A stretch of DNA of 64,000 nt from positions 1 to 64,000 of the forward strand of contig JADAKE010000015.1 of NCBI GenBank assembly GCA_015680865.1, read 5' to 3'. This document shows positions 56,493 to 64,000 of the stretch, piece after piece (position 1 is the first letter of the stretch; the number at the start of each line of letters is the position of its first letter). The stretch comes from Enterococcus lacertideformus. GTDB lineage: Bacteria; Bacillota; Bacilli; Lactobacillales; Enterococcaceae. Both the position numbers and the translations under genes were made by a program. The notes beneath the pieces are model-generated. The model did not search any database. It saw only the letters and a list, made by a program, of their open reading frames with translations, and was not told where the DNA came from.

Positions 56493-57182
56493 ATGAAAAA
56501 AATCTATTATAAAATCTGTGCTTCACCAAAGCTTATTCTTTGTGGAGTGTTATTTATTTTTGGAATAGCAACGCTTTTCGGGTGGGTTAGACAAGTTGCC
56601 TATCAAAATAAGGGAAAGCCACTTTTGACGGAACATTCAAATGATGAGTTACTAACAGAGGTTACTCAAGAAAAGCAACATCCTGAGGAACTGGTTGAAG
56701 AAACAAGTAAAACAGCAAATCAAATGATTTATGTGGATGTAAAAGGAGCTGTAAACAAACCGGGTATGTACACTTTCTCTATAGAAGCTCGTGTTTATGA
56801 TGTGATACAAAAATCAGGAGGTTTGACTGCGATGGCAGATGAGAAACAAATCAATCTTGCTGCCAAAATAACAGATCAGCAATTGATATACGTCCCGGAA
56901 ATAGGAGAAGAGCTAACAGAAACACAAACGAAAGGAGGACAATTAGGGGATACAGGTATATCTATGCCAACTGATAACGATGAAAAAATCAATTTAAATA
57001 CAGCGGATCTTATAGGATTACAGCAAATACCAGGTATCGGTGAAAAAAAAGCACAAGAAATCATTCAGTACAGACAAGAAAATGGCTCGTTCAAAAGTAT
57101 CGATGAACTACAAGAAATATCAGGAATTGGCCAAAAGACAGTTGAAAAAATTAAAAACTTCGTTACAATTACTGGGGAATGA
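56493..57182 (+). CDS. comEA: Competence DNA-binding receptor ComEA
   Basis: 229 residues. A single N-terminal transmembrane helix (LILCGVLFIFGIATLFGWV), an acidic linker, a SLBB domain (MIYVDVKGAVNKPGMYTF; YDVIQKSGGLTAMADEKQIN) and a C-terminal helix-hairpin-helix pair (INLNTADLIGLQQIPGIGEK; FKSIDELQEISGIGQKTVEK) that binds incoming DNA. It looks complete. Its partners are compromised: comEC is a pseudogene. Confidence 0.94.
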   Translation: MKKIYYKICASPKLILCGVLFIFGIATLFGWVRQVAYQNKGKPLLTEHSNDELLTEVTQEKQHPEELVEETSKTANQMIYVDVKGAVNKPGMYTFSIEARVYDVIQKSGGLTAMADEKQINLAAKITDQQLIYVPEIGEELTETQTKGGQLGDTGISMPTDNDEKINLNTADLIGLQQIPGIGEKKAQEIIQYRQENGSFKSIDELQEISGIGQKTVEKIKNFVTITGE

Positions 57183-57197
57183 TGCCATTACTTAAGA

Positions 57198-57246
57198 GAA
57201 AAGGATACTAGAAACAAACGATTGCTTTTTTCTAATATCCTTTTTA
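57198..57246 (+). terminator. Terminator after comEA
   Basis: AAAAGGATACTAGAAA / TTTCTAATATCCTTTT stem (one G-T pair) followed by further T residues. It separates comEA from the riboswitch region and comEB. Confidence 0.8.
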
Positions 57247-57355
57247 AATTGTTTGAGTGAATGTTAGCGATGTAAAAAACTTCCATGATGGCGTATTTGA
57301 CCGTACAGAAAGACTGGTGTTCATTAACCGTTTTGAAAAGCGTAATTAGAAAGCG

Positions 57356-57383
57356 TTGACAAATAATCACTAATCGCTATAAC
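57356..57383 (+). promoter_or_regulatory. Promoter before the cobalamin riboswitch
   Basis: TTGACA (57356-57361), 16 bases, TATAAC (57378-57383). Transcription would begin near 57390, about 70-80 bases before the conserved aptamer core. Confidence 0.65.
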
Positions 57384-57439
57384 GAGGGTGTATTAGTGGA
57401 CAAGGGCGTCTGCTGATCCTTTTGAAAACTAGCTATCAA

Positions 57440-57605
57440 AGAAGATACAATAAATGTATACTTATGAGGTTTCAGGGAAAGAGGTGTGAATCCTCTACAG
57501 ACCTACCTACTGTATGGTGGATGAAAAGAACCACAGAATGATTCTATTCTGGAAGGATTGGGAGTAAAGTGAGTCGTTCTTTTAAACTTCTGGAATGAAA
57601 AACAT
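57440..57605 (+). promoter_or_regulatory. Cobalamin (B12) riboswitch, orphan
   Basis: The conserved core is clear: GGGAA-AGA-GGTGTGAATCC-TCT-ACAGACC then ACTGTA (57475-57514), followed by CCACAG (from 57532), TGGAAGG (57551-57556), GGGAG...GTGAGTCG and AACTTCTGGAATG, which line up in order with the CCACTG, GGGAAGG, AG...GA and AGTCAGGAGAC elements of the family. The last element and the CCCGC segment are imperfect, so the switch may be degenerating. It has its own promoter, but no B12-related gene follows; the next gene is comEB about 510 bases downstream. Confidence 0.75.
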
Positions 57606-58116
57606 AGCTAAACCATTTTTGATAATTTGAAAAATTAAGTATAAAATGATTTGAAAATATGATAACTTTAATGCAGGTATTACATCCTGTTGATGTATCG
57701 TTCTCTTTTTGAAGGGAGACTGGCAAAGAAAGATTTTAAATTGAAAAAGTGCTGAAACCAGTTATCTAAAATAGGCTTAGAAAAAGATTTGTTTCTGTTG
57801 GTCTCTGAAAAGGAATGTCCACAATTTCTTGCTAGACCATTTGGGAACCCAAATGTGAATAACAGAAAGTAAGAAGAAAAACAAAAGGAAATGGTGGCTA
57901 ATCATTTGGAATAACATTAAACACATCATTCGTTAAAATACGTATATTTATTGTGTAAGTGGTTATAAACAAAATTTTAAAGTTTTACCAAAGTAGAAGC
58001 GAACCACCGGATAAAATGCTAACTTAAAATGAAGTCATACGTTGATAATGATAGCTACCAATCATAAAAATGTTAACCATTTACCATTTAGTAAGAATTT
58101 AGGAGGAAAAATCAGC
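57606..58116. other. Non-coding region between riboswitch and comEB
   Basis: No reading frame of note. It contains the perfect palindrome CATTTGGGAACCCAAATG (57838-57855) and a weaker hairpin TACATC-CTGTT-GATGTA near 57680-57697 followed by a T-rich stretch. No clear terminator for the riboswitch transcript was found. Confidence 0.5.
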
Positions 58117-58650
58117 ATGTTAAATCAACAAGGTCAGGATATCAATGATTTAAACAATATTAAACAGAATAGAAAACAGCGTATTCCATGGGATCAATAT
58201 TTTATGGCACAAGCAGTATTATTATCTTTAAGAAGTACGTGTACGAGATTGGAAGTCGGTGCGACTTTAGTAAAGGAGAAACGGATTATTGCCGGAGGAT
58301 ATAATGGCGCAGTCATTGGTGATGCTCATTGTATTGATGAAGGATGCTACGTTGTAGACAATCATTGTCTGCGAACGATCCATGCAGAAATGAATGCTCT
58401 GTTACAATGCGCTAAATTAGGGATTCCCACTGAAGGAGCAGAGATTTATGTGACTCATTTTCCTTGCTTAGTATGTACGAAAGCATTATTACAAGCAGGA
58501 ATCAAGAAAATCAACTATTTACATGATTATCGTAATGATCCGTATGCTCAATCTTTATTCAAACAATTAGGTGTGAGTGTACATCAAGTCTTTTTAGACT
58601 CTACACACTTTTCTAAGCTACAAAAAGAGTTATCAGGAGAACATGTTTAG
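58117..58650 (+). CDS. comEB: ComE operon protein 2 / dCMP deaminase family
   Basis: 177 residues from ATG 58117, preceded by AGGAGG 10 bases upstream. The zinc deaminase motifs are intact: RTIHAEMNALLQCAK (His and catalytic Glu) and THFPCLVCTKALL (two Cys). The core IPWDQYFMAQAVLLSLRSTC is canonical, but about 26 extra residues (MLNQQGQDINDLNNIKQNRK) precede it. An earlier in-frame ATG at 58042 lacks a ribosome binding site. Overlaps comEC by 8 bases. Confidence 0.9.
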   Translation: MLNQQGQDINDLNNIKQNRKQRIPWDQYFMAQAVLLSLRSTCTRLEVGATLVKEKRIIAGGYNGAVIGDAHCIDEGCYVVDNHCLRTIHAEMNALLQCAKLGIPTEGAEIYVTHFPCLVCTKALLQAGIKKINYLHDYRNDPYAQSLFKQLGVSVHQVFLDSTHFSKLQKELSGEHV

Positions 58651-60825
58651 CGAATTTTGCGACCAAGTGCAAAATCGATTGGTTTTTCCAGCGATTTCTT
58701 CGATTTTTATTTGTCTGATTTACTACACAGGTGGATGGTTTAATCGTTTGATCTTCGTTGGATTTTTTTTGTTTTTTTTACTAAAGGAAAGTAAAGCGTT
58801 GTTGTACATTAGTCTATTTTGTAGTTTCACAATTTTATTTTTCTGCTGGCTAAAAGAAACTGAACCAATTGAAATTGATCATAAAAATGTGACTGAACGG
58901 GTAATGGTTTTTCCAGATACCGTAAAGTTAAATGGTGATTGGGTCACGTTTGTTGGACGAACGATCAATAAGCAAAAGATTCATTTAAGTTATCTTGCTA
59001 AATCTGAGAAAGAACGTAATTCCTTTCTTGCATTGAGAAGTGAAGCAGTTGAGATCGTGGTTTCAGGTGATTACCAAGCACCACAACAACAACGAAATAA
59101 ATATACGTTTGATCAAATAAATTATGATAAAGTTCATCGGATCAAAGGGCGCTTTCAAATCAGTCAATTCAAAGAAACCTTAAAAAAAAATACTTGGAAA
59201 AATTTTTTCTCTCGAAAACGAGGAAAATGGATGACCTTTATTCAAAAGAATTTTCCAAGTAAAACAAGCATCTATATGAATGCGCTCTTATTCGGGCACA
59301 AAGCTAGCCAATTTATACAATCGGAAAAAATATATCGAGAAAGCGGTTTGCTGCACCTATTTAGTTTATCTGGTATGCACTTACAGACTTATCTGGGAGG
59401 CATTTATTATCTTTTTCGTAGAGGAGGATGGACATTAGCGGGCAGTTTTATTCCCTTATGTTTCATCACACTTAGTTATCTTTTGTTAGCAGGTGGAACA
59501 ATTTCGGTGATGAGAGCGGGTCTTTTATTTTTATTAAAGCTGACTTTAAAACTTTTTCAATGAAAACTTTCTTCGATGGATTGTTTTTCTATCACGTTAT
59601 GGTTACTCCTACTGATTGAGCCTCTGTGTCTTTTTCAAGTAGGTGGTCAGCTCAGCATAGCAATCAGTTTTTTCATTCTTTTGTTACCGAAAAGGGTAAA
59701 ATCAGTTAAACAAAGAATGGCATCCCTTATTTTATTTAGCATTGGACTTCTGCCATTTACTGCCTGGCATTTTTATGAGTGGGCAATCTTAGGCAGTGTC
59801 TTTACCGTTTTTTTGTCACCGATTTTTCTTACTATTTTGCTTCCATGTCTGGTATTCTTATTTCTCTTAGGTAATTATCTTCCGATGTTTATCCTAGAAA
59901 TCTTCGAAATCATACTAGTAAGATTTGAAAATTTTCTTGAATTTTTTAGATTTTCAAATATAATTATCGGTCAGCCAAATTTTGGATTGATGATTTTTAG
60001 TATTCTTCTTCTGCTTTGGATCATTGAAACAAAACAAAATAACCCTTTGCAGTCTATTTTCTATGCAATGATTATTACTTGTCTTTTTATAGGCTCTCGT
60101 TTTTTTCAACTAGGCTCTAGTATCACTTTTAGTGATGTGGGGCAAGGAGATAGTATTTTTTTCGTTGCACCTTTTAAAAAAGAAACGATCATGGTCGATA
60201 CTGGCGGGAAAGTAACATTCCAAAAGGAAGGTTGGCAAGAACGGATCGTCAGACCTCATGCAGAGTACAATCTTATTCCTTTTTTAAAAGGTCAAGGAAT
60301 CAGTCGAATCAACAAGTTGATTTTGACACATGATGACTTAGATCATGTGGGCGAGCTAGCAACGCTTGAGAAACATTTTAAAATTGATGCGATTTATATT
60401 GGTCAAGGAGCCGGAAAACATGCACTGCTCAATCAACAGTTAAAGAGCTTTATAAAAAACGGAACAACGATCTATGAGGTCAAGCAAGGGGATCAAATCA
60501 ACGGTTATTTTGATTTCTTTGTTTTGTCACCGGATAAAAAAGGATCGGGGCACGTTATCCTTTTTTAAAAGCAGATGTAATAAAATTAGGACATCATGGG
60601 AGCCGTACTTCAAGTAGTCCTAAGTTTATTGAACAATTAAAAGCAACTTACGGCATTATTTCATGTGGAGAGAATAATTCATTTGGACATCCTCATCAAG
60701 AAGTACTGTCTGTTATGGCTGAACAACAAATGATTGACTTACGGACGGATAAAAAAGGAGCGATTTCATTTAAATGGCATCCGTTATGGTACCCTGAAGG
60801 AAGGATTGAAACAATGATAGACTAG
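58643..60825 (+). pseudogene. comEC: DNA channel protein ComEC, in-frame stop and deletion
   Basis: ComEC forms the membrane channel for DNA uptake. The N-terminal membrane and OB-like region and the start of the competence domain (GLLHLFSLSGMHLQTYLGGI) run to a TGA at 59561-59563 (LKLFQ-stop). The same frame then continues KLSSMDCFSITLWLLLLIEP with more membrane segments and the metallo-beta-lactamase-like domain (DVGQGDSIFFVAPF; LILTHDDLDHVGELATLE). After SPDKKGSG near 60548 roughly 100 bases are missing, and YPFLKADVIKLGHHGSRTSS resumes in another frame, ending at 60825. Two lesions; transformation through this channel should be impossible. Confidence 0.93.
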
Positions 60826-60873
60826 TAATTCATTCTCACTAATGGTAGGATTGATTTGAAAGTGGTGAAAGAC

Positions 60874-61905
60874 ATGAGTATTCAAGCAGATTTGCAAAAA
60901 ATCCGTAAAGAAAAACTTGCTCCTTGCTACCTTATCTTAGGAACGGAAAAATATTTGCAAGACCAAGTAAGGACAGAAATTTTAAAAAAAATTCAAATCG
61001 ATAGTCAAGATGATTTAAACTTTTTGAGTTTTGATATGGAAAATGCCAGCCTTGATGAGGTGATAGCAGAAGCCGAGACACTGCCTTTTTTTGGTGAACA
61101 ACGACTAGTGTTTGTAGAGAACCCCTATTTTTTGACCGCTGAAAAGATCAATAATGGAATTGAACAAAATACTGACCTATTCATAAGTTATTTGAAAAAA
61201 CCATTAGAATCAACAGTTCTCGTCTTTTTTGCGCCGTATGAAAAATTGGATGAACGGAAGAAGATCACCAAACAACTAAAAAAAACAGCGGTCACAATAA
61301 ATGTCCAGCAATTAAATGAAAAAGAAGTACGTCAATATTTATCTAATACACTTGAAAATACGCCGATTACCATGGACCGAAAAGCAATTGATTTATTCCT
61401 GCGCTTGACAGATCTTAATTTATCGAAAATGATGGGAGAACTAAATAAGCTACTCCTTTACGGTCAACAGCAGTCACTTATTACAGCCAAAGAAGTGGAA
61501 CAATTAGTACCTAAGACATTAGAACACAACCTTTTTGATATGACTCAATATATTTTGTCTGGTAGCACAGAACAAGCGTTAAGACTATTTGACGATTTAA
61601 CTACGCAGGGTGAAGAAACTATCAAAATAAATGCAATTTTGCTATCGCAAATACGTTTATTTTTACAGACGAAATTTTTAATGAAAATCGGCTATCAACA
61701 AGCGAACATTGATGAGACATTAAAAATACATCCATACCGAGTAAAACTGGCGATGCAAGAAGTGCGCAAGTATGATGAAAAAATCTTAAGACAATTGTTT
61801 GATGACCTTGTGGAAATGGATTACCAAATCAAAAGTGGGAAAATTGAAAAAGAGTTGAGCTTTCAATTATTTATTTTACGAACGGGAGAACTATTAAGGA
61901 AATAA
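60874..61905 (+). CDS. holA: DNA polymerase III delta subunit
   Basis: About 343 residues from ATG 60874 (MSIQADLQKIRKEKLAPCYL); a TTG at 60856 is in frame and also possible. Clamp-loader delta: LILGTEKYLQDQVRTEILK, LPFFGEQRLVFVENPYF, NLSKMMGELNKLLLYG, TQYILSGSTEQALRLFDDL. It opens the beta clamp during loading. Follows comEC as in other Firmicutes. Intact, essential gene. Confidence 0.94.
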   Translation: MSIQADLQKIRKEKLAPCYLILGTEKYLQDQVRTEILKKIQIDSQDDLNFLSFDMENASLDEVIAEAETLPFFGEQRLVFVENPYFLTAEKINNGIEQNTDLFISYLKKPLESTVLVFFAPYEKLDERKKITKQLKKTAVTINVQQLNEKEVRQYLSNTLENTPITMDRKAIDLFLRLTDLNLSKMMGELNKLLLYGQQQSLITAKEVEQLVPKTLEHNLFDMTQYILSGSTEQALRLFDDLTTQGEETIKINAILLSQIRLFLQTKFLMKIGYQQANIDETLKIHPYRVKLAMQEVRKYDEKILRQLFDDLVEMDYQIKSGKIEKELSFQLFILRTGELLRK

Positions 61906-62220
61906 AATGATAAAGATAAATCTACTTATGATTGGAGAGTCGAAGTAAGTTCGATATTCTCACAATTTACTTATTTGTATAATAAGCCAGTGTTTAAAAA
62001 ATGGGTTTTCATTTTGTTAGGCATGCGCTCCAATGTAAAAAACCTGAGACAAAAAATCTCTTAGGTTTTTTACATTAAAATTGTGAAATGTAGTTTAACG
62101 AGTAGACTAATCAATGTAGATGAGCAATAAATACATTCATTTAAGAGAATGTTAATAGCTTTTATTATCGTTGAAATCTAAAACTATTGCTTTTTATGTC
62201 AAGAACATTTTTACCTATAA
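61906..62220. other. Gap after holA
   Basis: Holds only the bidirectional terminator at 62034-62074. A plus-strand frame at 62187-62402 is a shadow of the minus-strand gene that follows. Confidence 0.5.
62034..62074. terminator. Bidirectional terminator between holA and a minus-strand gene
   Basis: TGTAAAAAACCTGAGA / TCTCTTAGGTTTTTTACA hairpin with A and T runs within the stem, suited to both directions. Confidence 0.8.
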
Positions 62221-62526
62221 CTATTGCTTTATTGTTTGACTTTTTTTTAATCCCTTCGAGAAATTATCTACTTGCAATTCGTTTTTTAAATTTGGGTTTA
62301 GTTGGAGCAACTGACTTAATTCTTGCAACTCATCTGATTCTGCTTTACTCTTTTGTTCAACATTCGCTTGGTTTATTGCTTCATAAAACTCATTATTTAT
62401 AAGTTTGTGTATATTATTTTGAGTTAGCGCATCTGTACGTCTTGGATATGTAGCACTCTTTTTATTTTTTTGCTCTTTTTTCCTAATTTCTTCATTCTTC
62501 ATTTTTTTTCCAAAAATTTGTCCCAT
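62221..62526 (-). CDS. Hypothetical charged protein
   Basis: 101 residues, soluble and strongly charged (MGQIFGKKMKNEEIRKKEQK; LQELSQLLQLNPNLKNELQV). TAGGAGAAG lies 7 bases before the ATG, supporting expression. No domain recognised. Confidence 0.55.
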   Translation of the reverse strand: MGQIFGKKMKNEEIRKKEQKNKKSATYPRRTDALTQNNIHKLINNEFYEAINQANVEQKSKAESDELQELSQLLQLNPNLKNELQVDNFSKGLKKSQTIKQ

Positions 62527-62728
62527 TAAACTTCTCCTACCTTTCTATTGATAGAATAAGTAAAAAATAAAGGAACAAAAAAACTATTATTTCTGAAATA
62601 AAAAAATATAATTTCGTATGTTTTATTCATAGCAAGTATCAACCAAACCATTTCTTAAATAGTTTTTATAAGAGAGATTGATCTGGATTTTTAAGCATAA
62701 GGACTACTAGGAAAAATTTGGGGCTAAA

Positions 62729-62757
62729 TAAAAAAACCGGCCGTAGCCGATTTCCTT
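62729..62757 (-). terminator. Terminator of rpsT
   Basis: On the minus strand ATCGGC-TACG-GCCGGT followed by seven T residues, starting just after the rpsT stop codon. Confidence 0.85.
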
Positions 62758-63010
62758 ATTTAGCGATTTTTTTGCTTAAACGAGATTTGTCACGGTTAGC
62801 TTTGTTTTTATGGATTAGACCTTTTGTTTCAGCCATATCAATAGCTTTAACAGCTTCTTTATATAACGCATCTACGTTTTCAGCACCTGAAGCTACAGCA
62901 TCTTCAAATTTTTTGATTGCAGTACGCATAGCGCTTGTTTGAGATGAATTTTTAACGTTCGCAGTTTCGCTTGTACGAACACGTTTGATTGCAGATTCAA
63001 TGTTTGGCAT
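62756..63010 (-). CDS. rpsT: 30S ribosomal protein S20
   Basis: 84 residues ([49 protein letters not shown]), a complete bS20, which binds 16S rRNA in the body of the small subunit. GGAGGTTAA is upstream. In Firmicutes it is usually divergent or convergent to holA, as here. Confidence 0.98.
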   Translation of the reverse strand: MPNIESAIKRVRTSETANVKNSSQTSAMRTAIKKFEDAVASGAENVDALYKEAVKAIDMAETKGLIHKNKANRDKSRLSKKIAK

Positions 63011-63409
63011 TAGTTTAACCTCCGATAAATTAAGTTCTTACGCGTGTGACCGCATAATTCAACATTCATTATTATACCTAAATCAGGTAATCTTTGCAAT
63101 ATGAACATGACAAGTTTTTTTCCTTAACACTAAAAGAAGGACATGTCTTTCTTTTAAACTAGTGTTTTGCTACCTTCAAATAGAAATAAAAAACGCTATC
63201 GTGGGAGACAATAGCGTTTAACCAAAGCAGATAAAGAGTTCTTTTTTAACAAAATTTGAATGGAATGCTTGGTACTTGAACATTATATAACAAAGCAAAC
63301 TGTTTGCAAAGCTTTTTTTGAAAAGGGATACTTCTTTTGAAAATAGAACAATTGTAACGATGCCATTTCTTAGTTATTTTATAACCGTTACTCATTGGTA
63401 TCGCTAAAG
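63011..63409. other. Gap upstream of rpsT
   Basis: Contains the rpsT leader and promoter region and the terminator of the next minus-strand gene at 63190-63221. A self-complementary stretch around 63125-63165 (ACACTAAAAGAAGGACATGT with ACATGTCTTTCTTTTAAACTAGTGT) may form a leader hairpin. Confidence 0.5.
63190..63221 (-). terminator. Terminator of the minus-strand gene at 63410-63679
   Basis: AAACGCTAT / ATAGCGTTT stem with an 11-base loop, followed on the minus strand by TTTATTT. Confidence 0.75.
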
Positions 63410-63679
63410 TTATTCTGGAGTGCCGATAATTTTAATATATTCATCAATATTTTTGATAATCATTTTTTTTATGACTAATTGATTTCGTCGATTCCACTTT
63501 CCACTAACTTCTAAAATATATTTGTTTAAGGGGAGTCGTAAGATATACTTTGCCAGATAGCGATCTTTAAGTAGGCCGTTGATTACTCGATCTTCGAGCT
63601 GAAGATTTAAACCAGTAAGCATCATTGGTTGTTCTTGTAAAACATAAGTATCAATTAAAAGACCTTCAAAGGTTTCCAT
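63410..63679 (-). CDS. Hypothetical protein
   Basis: 89 residues (METFEGLLIDTYVLQEQPMM; YLAKYILRLPLNKYILEVSG; NQLVIKKMIIKNIDEYIKII), a beta-rich soluble protein. AAAGGAAG precedes the ATG by 5 bases, and a terminator lies about 190 bases beyond the stop, so it is probably a real monocistronic gene. No family recognised. Confidence 0.55.
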   Translation of the reverse strand: METFEGLLIDTYVLQEQPMMLTGLNLQLEDRVINGLLKDRYLAKYILRLPLNKYILEVSGKWNRRNQLVIKKMIIKNIDEYIKIIGTPE

Positions 63680-64000
63680 GAGCGTCTTCCTTTCTATAAA
63701 TGAAACATATGAGCAAACTCATACAAAAAGTAAAGTTGTTCTGCATTCTAGTATAACAAAAAAAGGAAGAAGGAGCCAAAAAGAAATGAGAATTATTTAA
63801 TAAAGTTTCAGTAAACACTTGGTTTAGATAATTTAGAAAAGAAGGATATGTCAAAACATGATAAAATATCCGCCCAGTAAAATCGGTTAAGACCTTATCA
63901 GACGGATCATCAAGATAAAAAATAGCTGGAAGAATAAAACAAGCTACTTTCGATTAATGGGTTAATAAAGATTAGCTATTTCTTCGTCCCCATTCTTTCA
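63680..64000. other. Right end of window without a gene
   Basis: Leader region of the 89-aa gene plus A/T-rich sequence. No complete gene or RNA element is recognised up to the window edge. Confidence 0.5.

Noticed and set aside
57600..58040. RNase P RNA or tmRNA in the long gap before comEB
   Set aside because: None of the conserved core motifs of either RNA is present; only the cobalamin aptamer pattern upstream is convincing.
59555..59580. TGA inside comEC where Trp would be plausible, suggesting a changed genetic code
   Set aside because: TGA is used as the normal stop of several genes here (for example purC and typical overlaps such as purM-purN), and other internal stops are TAA or TAG, so nonsense mutation is simpler.
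62187..62402. Plus-strand hydrophobic frame of 71 codons
   Set aside because: Lies opposite a minus-strand gene with a good ribosome binding site; no site of its own, so it is probably a shadow.

Overview
The window looks like a chromosomal segment of a low-GC Gram-positive bacterium of the family Enterococcaceae (Enterococcus or a close relative such as Melissococcus). The evidence is strong AGGAGG ribosome binding sites, frequent TTG/GTG starts, Firmicutes RNA switches, and familiar gene orders: a purEK...HD cluster, pdhA-pdhB-pdhC-lpdA followed by UPF0223-suhB-typA, ftsW-pyc, and the block CAP-associated protein-ylbF-ylbG-rsmD-coaD-ylbL-comEA-comEB-comEC-holA-rpsT. This is inference from recognised proteins; no database search was possible.

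Layout. 0-6 kb: 5' end of a LysM secreted protein, tRNA-Leu(GAG), alaA, an XRE/TPR regulator, nagA behind a NagR-type operator, and a broken membrane-anchored nuclease with a small partner gene. 6-13 kb: NfeD-like protein with a frameshifted flotillin, two divergent FUSC proteins (one broken), a broken Gfo/Idh oxidoreductase, then a broken small gene, a VanY-like carboxypeptidase and a GH73 glucosaminidase. 13-16.5 kb: a TIM-barrel protein, then a guanine riboswitch controlling xpt-pbuX (purine salvage). 16.4-30.3 kb: the purine biosynthesis cluster, split in two by an unrelated minus-strand gene. 30.3-34.7 kb: aldo/keto reductase, guaC, and a MocR-like regulator. 35-41.8 kb: the pyruvate dehydrogenase operon, heavily rearranged. 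41.8-56 kb: mostly intact housekeeping genes (suhB, typA, recQ, ftsW, pyc, ylbF, ylbG, coaD, ylbL). 56-61 kb: late competence genes with an orphan cobalamin riboswitch between comEA and comEB and a dead comEC. 61-64 kb: holA, rpsT and small hypotheticals.

The dominant theme is gene decay. About 17 of about 60 genes carry in-frame stop codons, small frameshifts or out-of-frame deletions, while the reading frame on both sides of each lesion remains recognisable. purE, purL, purF, purH and purD are broken, several of them twice, so the purine pathway should be dead. The salvage genes xpt, pbuX and guaC are intact and still carry recognisable control elements. In the pyruvate dehydrogenase operon pdhB has an internal deletion, pdhB and the E2 gene are fused by a second deletion, and the 3' end of lpdA is replaced by unrelated sequence. 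Pyruvate carboxylase is intact. DNA uptake is also lost (comEC has a stop and a deletion; the nuclease is frameshifted). The pattern fits a host-restricted lineage in early reductive evolution. Long gene-poor gaps, such as 41182-41808 and 57246-58116, fit the same picture. A sequencing artefact is possible for the A-tract indels but does not easily explain the substitutions to stop codons or the deletions.
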